DNA of 64,000 bases from Zea mays (Eukaryota > Streptophyta > Magnoliopsida > Poales > Poaceae): assembly GCF_902167145.1 (NCBI RefSeq), contig NC_050105.1, forward strand, positions 140,601,988-140,665,987. Direction: 5' to 3'. Within the stretch, counting starts at the first letter, position 1. Each line of letters opens with the position of its first letter. A program made the position numbers and the translations under genes. The notes beneath the pieces were generated by a model. It was not told the DNA's origin. It worked only from the letters and a program-made list of their open reading frames with translations, and did not search any database. Positions 37,601 to 49,600 of the stretch are shown here, in pieces.

Positions 37601-40600
37601 GGGGTAGGCCACCGGCTCGATGAATTTGGCTTCCAGGAGGCGGTGCACTTCTGCCTTGGCGGCCTCCGTCTTCTCGTCGGACATCTTGCGAAGCCGCTGC
37701 TTTTTCGGCCGTACCGAAGGGTCGATTCCCAAACTGTGCTCAATTATTGATCGGCTAACCCCGACCAGATCGAGGGCCGACCAGGCGAAGACATCTTTGT
37801 TCTTGGCCAGGCAGCAGAGGAGCTTCTCTTCTTCATGCGAAGTAAGGTCTTCGCTGATAATGACTGTCTGCCTGGGCGTGGCCTGGTCGAGGGGGACAAT
37901 CTTGGTCCCGTCGTTGCTCTGCAGCTGGGCCTTGTCGTGCTGCTTATTGGTTGGGCTGGCAGGCGCAGGGACCTCGCGTTGGGCCGTGAGGCAGTGCACG
38001 TTTCTTTGATCGGGCACGAAGTCCCGCTCTATGTTGCGCGCAGTCTGTTGATTGCCGAAGACTGTGATGACGCCTAACGAACCTGGTATCTTCATGCATA
38101 GGTACAGTCCGTGAATGGCTGCTTCGAACTTATTAATGGAGCCCCGGCCCATGATGGCATTGTAAGGATATACCATGTCCACGATGTCGAAGGTTATTTG
38201 CTCGCTTCGGGCATTGGGTGCTACACCGAAGGAGAGAGGCAGCTCTATTTTGCCGACGGGGAAGGTGCCCTTGCCACCGAAGCCATACAGCGGGTTGTCC
38301 GAAGGCTTAAGCAGGCTGTGGCTTATGCCCATGCGATCGAAGGCGTGGAGGAAGATGATGTCCGCCTGACTGCCGTTGTTAACTAGGACTTTGTGCAGGT
38401 CCCAGCCTGCCACGCTGCAATTGATAACCATTGCGTCGCAGTGGGGGGCACTGCGCAGGTCGACGTCCCGTGCGTCGAAGGTTAACGGTATGTGGGACCA
38501 CTTTGTCTGCACGACTGGACCCGTGACGGCGACATGGTTGATGCTACGGTAATGGTCCCGCTTCTGCCGCTTGGTGTCGAAGTCAGTGCTGGACCCCCCA
38601 GTTATCATGTGGATGACTCCGCGATATGGTTGATCGGCGAAGTCTTCCTGCTTTGGGGCATGGGGGATGTTTTGATGTTGCTGGTGTGGTGGTGGGGGTG
38701 GAGGAGGTACGATTTGTACTTCCTGATGGTGTTGGTAAGCGTGGTGCGGTGGATGCGGGGCGGGAGCGTGGATATATGGTGGAGGAGGTTGCTGGTAATT
38801 GTGCGCGACAATTCTGGGGTTGTCGGCTGGCTGCGCCCGTGCCATTCTCTCTCTGGTAGCCTTCGTTTCGAGGCAGTCTTTGGTTTGGTGGGCGCAGTCT
38901 TCGCCATGGAAGAGGCAGTAGAATCGGCGCGGCGGTTGCGCACGCCCTCGGCCCCTACCACGAGTGCCATTTCCGCGGCCCTGGGGGGATATTCCTGGCG
39001 GCGAGGGGGGTCAGCAGCGGGATGCTGGTTGGCGATGTTGTGCACTTGCTGCTGGTTGCGGCCGTCTCGACCGGAGTCTGGCTGCGGAGTCCTTGTCCAC
39101 GTGCGGCTGGACTGTGGGGCATCTTTTGGCTTCCTTTGGGACTCAATCTTGCGCTGGTGGAGTTCTTCGGATCTGGCGTACTTTTCAAACAACTGATATA
39201 ACTCCTGGAGGCTCTTTGGCGGATCTCTGATGCAGTGGCTGTAAAGGACGCCAGCGCGAAGGCCACTGATAGCATAGTGGATGGCAATCTGGTCATCGAC
39301 TGAGGGCAGCTGTGATTTGAGTGTTAAAAATTTGCGGTAATACTCCCTCAGAGTCTCCTTTTCCAGCTGCTTGCATAGCGAGAGTTCGGCCAGGGCGTCG
39401 GTGTCTGGGCGGTACCCTTGGAAGTTGAGCAGGAACTTGTCCCGGAGACTTCTCCAGGAATCAATGGACAGCGGAGGCAACCTGGTGAACCAGGTGAGTG
39501 CCGGACCCTCGAGGGCGATGATGAAAGACTTCGCCATTGTGGCGTCGTCCCCTCCGGAAGATGCAACGGCGACCTGATAACTCATTATGTATTGAGCCGG
39601 GTCGGTGCTGCCGTTGTACTTGGGATAGGTCCCTGCCCGGAAGTTAGCTGGCCAAGGCGTTACTTGCAGGTGTGGCGCCAGGGGACTTCGCTCATCGAGA
39701 TAGTTGACCTCTTGGAACGGCGCGGCGTGCGGGAAGGTGAAGTCGCGCTGGGGGAAACGCGGGTCCTCCGGTTGCGCGCGGTGTTGCAGGGGGGGGGCCA
39801 TGCTGCAGGCCGAAGTGGCCTTCGCGCGTGTCTTCGAGTTGTGCGCGCTGCTGGGGGGGTGCCTCGTGCTGCAGGCCGGGATGGCCTTCGCGCTGCATCA
39901 GCGCAATCTCCCGCTCGAGTTCTTGGGCCTTCTGCTCTTCGTCGCGTATCATTTGCCGCACTTTGGCTAGTGCGGACACACGCTGGCGCTTGGCCTCCAG
40001 TATCTCCTTCTGCCTCTGGAGATTGCGGTTCTTGAGGCGCAGGGCGCGCAGCTGTAGCTGTTCTTCTGCTGAGACGCCGAGGACTTCACCGTCCTCGGTG
40101 AGGTCTGCGCCCTCCGGTGGTGCGAAGCCTGAGGGCAGCTGCGGTTGTCCTTCAGGGTCGCAGGTGCGGAGGGTGTCGTCTTCACAGGCGCGAGGAACGT
40201 TGTCTTCAGTGGCCTCTTGGTGGGTGGAGTGGGTGAGGGCGAGGGCCTTGCCCTTTCTTGCGGCGAGCAGTGCTGCCTTCGCAGCCTCGTCAGCCTTCGG
40301 GTTAGCTCTCTTGGGTGCCATCGCAGGTGGTTTTCTCGTAGCACGAACGGTGGGCGCCAAATGTTGGAACTTGCTCTCGGTTGCAAGGGGATCCAACAAG
40401 GGTGAACAGTGGTGTCAACAGGGCACACGCGCTAGATGGCAAAAGCTCTGTTAATCTGGCCTCTCACGTGCACTGTGCAGGGGTATTTATAGGTACCTGA
40501 GCGCGCAGCGCCTTGAGCTAAGGACGCATGTGCCCTCAGCTACCTAGATTATCCCCAGAATATTCCCATAAAGCGGGGTTACAGACCGTAATTACAGGGA

Positions 40601-43600
40601 TGTCTTTACAAATTAGGCCCGTATAGCACGGCGGCCACGCGGGGCCCGTAACGATGGGCCGGATCACACGTGGGCCTCTGAGCTGGACGAGGCTGCACTG
40701 TGGGATGCCCTTCGTCGCCAGTCTTCGTCTGGTGCGGTACATGCGAAGGGTGTCCCTGCCTGTTTTGTCTCCGTTAGCTCAGCTGCTGCAGCGAAGACTT
40801 CGAGCGGAGGGTGACGGCTTTGCCTTCGCCCCAACAGTTGGATTCACCAAATTCATGAGGATTCACCAAATTCATGATGGCACTTCAACCTAATTCTTGC
40901 CTCAGAGGATAAGAACAATGACAACATTAATAGAGCTATGATGGATCGGTTCCTGCATTATCGCTTTTGGCCACAGTGAGGAGGCCTTCTCTCTTGTGCT
41001 TGTTCTATTCTTTTTTGGACCCTCTTTTCCTTCTTAATATAATGACGCACGGTAGTCAGGAGAACCGATGTCGTAGGATGGGAGGCACTCGGGGACTGAC
41101 CCGGCCACAGTGAGGGATCGGGCCGGCGGCGGCTGCACAGAGGGAGGAGCCGGCGGCGGCTGGAGAGGAAAGGGCAGCCGGCAGCGGCTGGAGAGGGGAG
41201 GGAGGAAAAAAATGGCTCTATGCCATGTGGGAAATCCTAACCCTAACTTGGGGTTGGGTTATGTATTTAATTGACATGAGTTAACTAGGCCTGGCCCATT
41301 ACACAGAGGTGAGAGTAAATACATGGGGAGAACCCAAACCCTAAACGGGATTCTAACACCTGGTACCATCCGGACTGTTCTGACTCTGGCTCTCTTACGA
41401 GCTTGTCCAGTAAATCAGCTTGCCGTCAAGAATGCCTTCCTCCATGGCACTCTGACGGAGACGGTGTATTGCACTCAGTCGGTCGGCTTTGTGGACCCGA
41501 CGCACCACGACATGGTCTGCAAGCTCAATTGGTCCCTCTACGACCTCAAGCAGGCGCCCCGAGCTTGGTACAATCGCTTTGCCACCTTCTTGATTTCACA
41601 GGGCTTCATCGAGGCCAAGACGGACACCTCCTTGTTCGTCTTTCGCCACAGTCTGGATACTGCATACCTCCTCTACGTCGACGACATAGTCCTCACGACC
41701 TCCTCTCCCAACCTAATACGGCGCATCATCTCCTCTCTCCATCAGGAGTTCGCGATGAAGGATCTGGGTGAGCTACACCACTTCCTAGGGATCACCGCCG
41801 AGCACCGGCCCTAGGGCCTGTTCCTCCACCAGCGCCAGTACACCATCAATAACTTCGAGCGCACTGGCATGGCTGATTGTAAGCCCTACACGACTCCGGT
41901 GGACACTTAGGGCAAGGTCTCCTCCGATGATGGCCCTCCGATAGCTGATCCGACCAGCTATTGGAGTCTCGCCGGGGCCCTGCAGTACCTCGTCTTCACT
42001 CGCCCCGACATCACCTACGTCGTCCAGCAGGTGTGCCTCAATATGCACGCCCCACGGGAGCCACATCTCACCGCTATGAAGCGGATCCCGCGATACCTCT
42101 GGGGCACCACCGAGTTCGGCCTCCTCCTTCGACGGTCTACTACCACCGACCTCGTTGTCTACACCGATGCCGACTAGGTCGGCTATCCTGACACGCGTCG
42201 GTCCACCTTCGGTTTCGCTGTGTTCCACGACGACAGCCTCATCTCCTGGTCCTTGAAGCGGCAGCCTGTCGTCTCCCGCTCTAGCGCCGGGGTTGAGTAC
42301 CGCGTTGTGGCTAACGGCGTCGCCGAGGCGGCGTGGCTTCGTCAGCTCCTCCAGGAGCTGGACAGTCCGCTGACGCGGAGCGCCCTTGTCTACTTTGACA
42401 ACATCAGTGCCATGTACCTCTCCACCAACCCCGTACAACATCAGTGCACGAAGCATGTCGAGCTCGATCTCCACTTCGTCCAAGAGCGTGTCGGTGATGT
42501 GCGGGTTCTCCATGTCCCGACCACTTCTCGGTTCGTCGACATCTTCACCAAGGGCCTCCCTACATCGGTGTTTGAGGAGTTTCGGTCCAGTCTCAACATC
42601 TGTCGTGGCTAGAGTTTCGACTACGGGGGGTGTTAGAGTTATTTGTGGCCTTGTACTGTAATGGGGTGTTTCCTGTGGAATGGGCTTAGGCCCAACAACT
42701 ATATTATAAACATATCTCTCCCTACCCTAGTTAGGGTTAGGGTTTCTAGCCCACTAACATAAAGTCTAGAGCCCCCTTGAGCTGGATGGTCTTGGCATTT
42801 TGGATCTTGAACGCATGAGTTGGGCTTTGCAGATCAGATGGCTTTGGTTGAGTAAGATTGAAGCTTCTAAGGAGTGGTCTGGACTTGAAATTCTGCCACA
42901 TAAAAACGCTATAGCTATCTTTTCCATGGCTGTTACAACTTCTGTGGGAAATGGTCAACACATCTTATCCTGGACCGATAGATGGTTTATGGAAGGTAGT
43001 CTTGCTGACATTGCTCCGACGATATCTGAGATAGTTCCTTCCAGGCTAAAGAAGATGCAAACAGTTGATCAAGGTTTGGTCGATCGTAGTTGGACTAATG
43101 ATATCCAAGGGAACCTGTCATTGGTTGGCTACTATGAATTATTTCAACTCTGTGGTGGCTTACATGAAGCTAAGCTCTCCACTCAAGAAGACCGACACTT
43201 TTGGATATTCTCAAGTAATGGAAAATACACCTCTAAGTTGGCTTTTTGATGTTCTTGTAAGGTTCTATTAGCTTTGAACACTAGAGACAGATCTGGAAAT
43301 CTTGGGCTCCTCCTAAGTGCAAATTTTTGGTTGGCTTCTCGAAATCGGTGGCAAAAAGGGGCCTTCCTCATCTGGAGCATTGTGTGCTCTATGATCAGGA
43401 GGAAGATGTGCAAAACAATTCTTACTAGTTGTGTCTTCACCAGAGAATTCTAGTTCAGAGTTTTCTCCAACCTTGGGCTAGCTTCTAGAGCACCTAATCA
43501 GTCGACCTACAGCTTCGTCGATTGGTGGAAGCGCTCAACTAAGCGTTTGACAAAGCCGATTAGAAAAGGGGTCAACACACTAGTAATTTTAGGGCCATGG

Positions 43601-46600
43601 TGCTACGAAGCATAGAAATGCAATTGTATTTGATGAGGCTAGGCCTTGTGTGCAAGTTGCTCTTAGGTGCTTTGAGGAGGAACGCCATCTCTAATGTTTC
43701 ACAGGCTGCAAGCCCTTGGTCATGGGCCTGGTGTAAGCTAGGTCTACATATCTGGTCGATATGGGCCATGTCTTCTATTAAGAACCTAATGTGGGCACCT
43801 GGTACTACCACGACTTCACCCTCCGCGCTGACACACTAGGCCCGCCCACCACACCGCGCAAAAAAATAGTGCAGAGCGTGCACTCGAACCCACACCCCCC
43901 CTACTCCAGAAATTTGGGGTTAACCACCAAACCACATTGAACTTAGTGTTTGAGTGAACTTTATCAAAACAGGAGATGCAAATACGACTTTCTTTCATGC
44001 GCAAGCCAGGTTCAGGAAAAAGAAGAACTTTATTCATACACTGATGGTTGACGAGAACATTGTTTCTTCTCAAGAGGCTAAACAGCAGGTTATGTTTTAG
44101 TTTTATAAGGATCTGATTGGTAAAGTGTTTGAGCGAAATTTTAGTCTTAACCTTGCTAATTTTCACAAAGGCAATTTGGAGCTCTCGCATTTTGATAATC
44201 CCATATCTTTGGAGGAAATTAATTGTGCTATTTTAAGTCTTCCTAATGATAAAGCCCCTGGACCTGACGGTTTCACAGGGCGCTTTTATAAATGCTGTTG
44301 GGATATAATCAAATGGGACCTACTGGCTGCAATCTTAATTCTCCAACAAGGATCCCCTGGAAGGCCTAGCATATATTACTCTCATTCCAAAACATGTTGA
44401 GGCTATTCTTCCGGGAGATTTTAGACCAATCAGCCTAGTTCACAGCTTTGCTAAACTTATCACTAAAATCCTGGCTAACAGATTAGCTCCTAAACTGGAT
44501 AAAATGGTTAGCACAAATCAAAGTGCCTTCATTCGGGGTAGATGTATTCATGATAACTTTATTATGGTCAGTCAAACTGTCAAGATGCTGCACCATAAGA
44601 AAATCCCTGCTATTTTCTTGAAGCTAGACATTAAAAAGGCCTTTGACTCAGTGCATTGGGCATTTCTTCTGGAAATTCTTCGACATTTGGGTTTTGGACA
44701 GGTTTGGTGCGATCTGATTTTGAACTTACTATGGACTTCTTCCACTCAAGTTCTTGTTAATGGAGTGCCTGGACAGCCTATAAAACTCAAGCGTGGGTTG
44801 AGACAAGGCGATCCTCTGTCTCCCTTTTTATTCATCTTAGTCATGGATGTTCTTAATAGTCTATTCATCAGGGCAGATGAGTGTGGATTATTACATCCCC
44901 TTGCTGGCAGAAGCATTAGCCAAAGGGTTTCAATGTTCGCAGATGATGTTGCTGTTTTTGTAAAACCAGTTTCTCGGGACTTAGTGGTGGTCAGAGAAAT
45001 TTTGAGGTGTTTTGGTGTTGCCACAGGTCTTCAAACTAACTTGCAAAAAAGTTTCTCCTACCCAGTTCAGTGCAATTCTGAGAGAACTGTGTTGGCTGTT
45101 CAGACCTTGGGGTGTGCCTAAAAAAACTTTCCCACAACCTATCTTGGTCTCCCTCTGAGCAGCAAAAAACTTAGTGCTAAAGACCTCGCTCACTGGATAG
45201 AGAAAATTGCTGCCATGCTTCCAGGATGGAAGGCTGAACTTTTAAATCTTGCGGGGAGAATCACTCTTATCAAATCTGTACTCTCTACCATCCCAGTTTA
45301 CTTATTTACTGCTCTTAATGCTCCTAAATGGGTTATAAAAGCCATTGATAAAATTCAACGGAACTTCTTATGGAAAGGAAGAAAGGAGGCTAGAGGAGGT
45401 AACTGCCTTGTATCTTAGGATAAAATCACTCGGCCTCTTGATTTGGGGGGGTCTTGGAATTCCTAATCTCCAAAAGATGAACTGGGCCCTACAATTGCGA
45501 TGGCTTTGGCTACAAAAAACTGCTCCTTCTAAGCCTTGGGGTGGCCTGGATCTTAAAATATCATCCCAGGCCCGTGCTTTATTTCAGGTTGCAGTGTCTA
45601 CCACTATTGGTAATGGTATTTCAACTTTCTTTTGCAAAGATAAGTGGATTCATGGGTATTCTATTATGGATATAGCTCCCCTTATTGCTGCTGCAGTTCC
45701 GAAGAAATTTAAAGATGTAAGGACTGTGCAGCAGGCCCTTACCTCTCACTTCTAGGTTCATGATATCCAGAGGAATCTCTCTCTGGCTGAGATTGAACAA
45801 TATTTACAATTATGGGAGGTAATTGATTCTTTTCAGCTTCAAAATTCAAATGATCAACATGTGTGGATTTTTTAGCAGCAATGGACTGTATACCTCCAAA
45901 TCTGCCTATAGAGCTTTTTTCATTGGAGCGGAATCCTTTGAGCCCTGAAAAAGAATTTGGAAGAGCTGGGCAGCCCCTAAGTATAAGGTTTTTGTTTGGC
46001 TGGCCATAAACAATAAATGTTGGACAGCTGACAGACTCAAAAAAAGAGGGCTTGATCATCCTGAAAATTGTGTTTTATGTGACCAAGAGGACGAAACTGT
46101 GTAGCATATTTTATCTAATTGCGTCTTCACAAGGCAGTTTTGGCATAGTATCTTTACTCCAATTGATCTCTCTTCTGTGGGTCCTAAAAGAAGAGATTTA
46201 GACTTTGCTGAATGGTGGAGAAAGACTTCATCTAGGATTCCTAAGAGCAAAAGAAAGGGGTTTAATAGTATGGTAATCCTTGGGGCTTGGAGTATTTGGA
46301 AGCAGCGAAACAGGTGTGTTTTTGATGGTGCTCGACCCTGCCTTTCTACCTTAGAAGACGGATTTAAGGACGAGATGAGATTATGGGTTGCTGCTGGAGC
46401 CAGGAACCTGCGCTCTCTTTTCAACCCTGGATAAAGTAAAGTCTTGAAGCCTATTGAAAGACTGGGGTGTTAGTGTGTTGTATGTGTCTGTGTTGTGTGT
46501 GATTTTGTGGATGTGAGTGTGTGTTTTTGTTTTGTGTGTGTTCTGTTTGTCCCGGACCTCAGGCCTTTTTTACTCTATTTTAATTCAATGATACGCAGCC

Positions 46601-49600
46601 CTCCTGCGTATTCGAAAAAAAGATACCCCCTTCGTCCCAGTGTATAAGGTGTAATCACCTCTGGTTCAAAGATCAAGAAATATATTTAATTTTCTCTATA
46701 CCACTGCATCGATATACGTATGCATAGGGAGAACACGCCTTATATTGTGGGGATAAGAACAAAAAGTGGTAACCGTAGCAAAGCACGGGCAACTGACTAG
46801 TATATTCTATAAGTATGAGCTAAAAGAGATGTAAGTTTGTCCCCTATTTTATCTCGGGTAGGGGATGTAGATTGTATCGGACTTTTTCTCTCTTCTTAAT
46901 ATAATGATACACAACTCCTTTGCATATTAAAAAAAGATAATGAATTTATTTGAACTTGTAGTTGTTAATATTGTTTTTCTAAATTCTTGGTCACTGTTAG
47001 AGAAGTTGTAATTAGGGCAAAGCTAAAGTGATCTGTAATTTGGAACTGGGGGAGTATTTCACAAGGGTTGCTTCTGAGAATTTTTTAAGTTGTGCTTTCT
47101 AACAACCCTCTGGTATATCTTATTCACGCAGATGAAAATTTTCCCATATTCCGTGTTCTATATATTTTTTGAGCAATACCTGAGCGTGTGGAAGACAGCT
47201 ATCATGAACATATGTGTTTGCCTTGGTAAGTAACTAAATCCGCTATTTGTTAATTTATTTAGTTTTGTCTTATGACATAGGAGTATTTGTTACACAGTTA
47301 TCCTGATTCATGAATTTTCACCCAGTATAACTATTGATATAAAAGAGAGCTAATATATTCAATTAGTATCCTAATATAAATACACAGCATAGATCGTTCC
47401 TGCTAGACTGTCATATGATTGTTTACTCGAATTAGTTTATCAGATTGCACAGAAGGGTTGTTGAGTGCCAGTTGATAGAACTGGTTTTATGATCCATTGC
47501 ACTGGTATTGGTAGAGTACTAGAGTGAGCTTCCATTGAATTGATTGCTACTTGTTAGTCGTTCAGACAGTATTTATGAAACTTCCTGTTATGTTTCTTGA
47601 AGAAACTAGTGAGTTCCTTACCCAGCTTTGGCGGACCTGGAGAGAGAGGTCCCAGTCAGGTTATGAACAGTTGCACAATGTTCTGGCCGAAGCTGTCCCA
47701 TCCAGCTAGGCTTCTAGCTGAATCTTTCTTACAGTGTTACTTTTGAACAAATGAATGCTATATATTTTCTTCAGTTCTTCACTAAACAACAAGTTTCCAC
47801 TCCATTTATAGCCTAGATGAAAACGAAAGTAATACATCAACACTACAAAAAAGGGGTAAATATTTTATTCCACATGGTTTTTTGCTCCACATATTTTCTT
47901 AATTTTGAATTACCTGCTAGACATAATCATATAATGAAGTGGTAAGAAATTTATTGCGTTTTGAAAGCAGCAATGCTTGTTGGATTGATTGGGTTGGAAC
48001 CATGTACATGTAATATGTATAGGGAGGAATTCATCTGTTTGTAGAAACAGAACCAGATATGATTACCTCCCTAATCCTAATCCTAATCCAATCACAGCTA
48101 AGGCTGGCCGGCTAGATATGGTCATATATGTTGAAGAGTGAACTGTTTTATGTATTGCATAGAGGAGGACTACAATATATAGAGACACAGGAAACCCTAA
48201 CCCTAATGGGCCGGCAGCCTAACAGTGGTGCCGACCCACATACACTCACACACACAGTCTAACATCCCCCCGCAGTCGCAACGGGGGCACCACACACGAT
48301 GAGACTGGAGTAGATGCCGAAGGTAGGAGCCGACGGGTTGAAATCCCCCCGCAGTCGCAGCGTCGTGATGGTGCGAAAGTTGAGGCTGGAGTAGAGACTA
48401 GAGACCGTTGTGTGCTGCAAGAAGACGATAGCCCCTAGATGCCGAGGTAGCCGAAGTCGAGGTGGTCGCTGTCGGGAGACACCTAGCAGAAGCCTGATCT
48501 TCGGGAGGGGTCGACGTTCGAGCGTCAACGATCGGCGGGGCGACGCAACAAAAGAGCACCAGCAGGCCAAGGACCTTTTTGCTTCGTCGGTCGTCCGGTC
48601 GTCGAGGATCCCCGCCAGGGAGGCCGGCGGCAGCGCACGCGTCTGCGCCGGTCAGGGTGTCCGCACCCGCGGTAGAATAGAAAGGGAACGACGGATCCGG
48701 CCGGGAAGGCCACGGCAGCGACGGATCTAGCCGGGAAGACGCGATCCGGCCAAAGGGACGGCGGATCGAGCCGGGATGGTCGCAGCAACGGGGATCCGAC
48801 CGGGAAGGCCGCGGCAGCGACGGATCCAACGAAGGCGATGAAGGGGTGGGCGGCGGGGCGGGTCCAGCCGGGCAGGGGCTTGCGTCGGACCTGGCAAGGG
48901 GTGTTGACTGCACTGTGACGGGAGAAGTTCGAAGGGTGGCGCTACTTGGTGCTGCTGGTCGAGGTGATCGACACTAGGGAGAGAACGTCGGCGCGCGCTC
49001 GCATGCTCGCGGATCTAGCGACGCAGACACAGGGGCGCGCAGATCCGGTGGCGCGGCTTGGGAGGCCGGGGAAGGGGGGGTGCCCACGGCCAGTGAGGCG
49101 GCATGCGTGCAGCCAGGGAAGGGGAGGGGCTGGCCGGCATGAGGGGAGGGGCGGCCACGACGCCGGGCTGCAGGGAAGGGGCGGCCGCGGGGAGGTCCAG
49201 CGGCTGGGAGATAGGAGGGGGCGCTGGATGGAGGAGGAAGGAGGTCCCTGCGTCCATGGAGTTGGGAGGTCGCCGGACCTGGGCGCTCCCTGGCCAAGGG
49301 CTGGGAAGAGCAGGGGGAAGGCCGACGTTGAGGGAGGAGCTCGCAGGGGAGACGCCATGGACGGAGAACAGGAGCTCGGCTTAGGGCCTAGCGTGGTCGA
49401 GCAGAGCCGGAGGAAGCTGGGCGCCATGGGAGCTCCAAACCTTGGGGGAAGATGGAGATGGGAGGTCGCGGCAGGCGAGCGTGCACCCAGCCCGCGCGTG
49501 CGCCCTCCGGAATCTGGCCCGCCGCCGGCGCCGCTGCGCTCAGTCGCCGCGTCTCCAAGCGGGCTCGGGCGCAGCCATGGCGCAGGCCCTGGCGCAGACC

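Larger units (their letters stand above)
29356..40836 (-). mobile_element. Complete Ty3/gypsy element, Tat lineage, with antisense gene
   Basis: 11,481 bp between two 475-bp LTRs that differ by eye at four positions, flanked by exact TSD GTTGG (29351-29355, 40837-40841). On the minus strand: 5' LTR (40362-40836), primer-binding site TGGCGCCCACCGT, gag, pol with protease, RT, two RNase H domains and integrase, a 78-bp tandem repeat, an opposite-strand spliced gene (30202-33909), polypurine tract CTCGGAGGGCAAA and 3' LTR. The second RNase H and the extra antisense ORF are known traits of the Tat lineage. About 0.8% LTR divergence suggests insertion within roughly the last half million years under usual grass rates. 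It lies in the longest NPC1 intron, opposite to NPC1. Confidence 0.95.
43771..46800 (+). mobile_element. Helitron-like element carrying a LINE and a MITE
   Basis: The left part (43771-43940) matches the Helitron-like units at 27862 and 28239, although its first bases are altered (TCTTCTATTAAG). The right end AACCGTAGCAAAGCACGGGC, with stem CCGT/ACGG, runs into AACTGACTAG followed by T: a textbook Helitron 3' end (CTAG). The interior is a LINE (43941-46621) and a Stowaway-like MITE (46625-46755). Confidence 0.6.

Noticed and set aside
40740..40900. Start of a host gene downstream of the gypsy LTR
   Set aside because: The short frame is LTR sequence running into a LINE endonuclease fragment.
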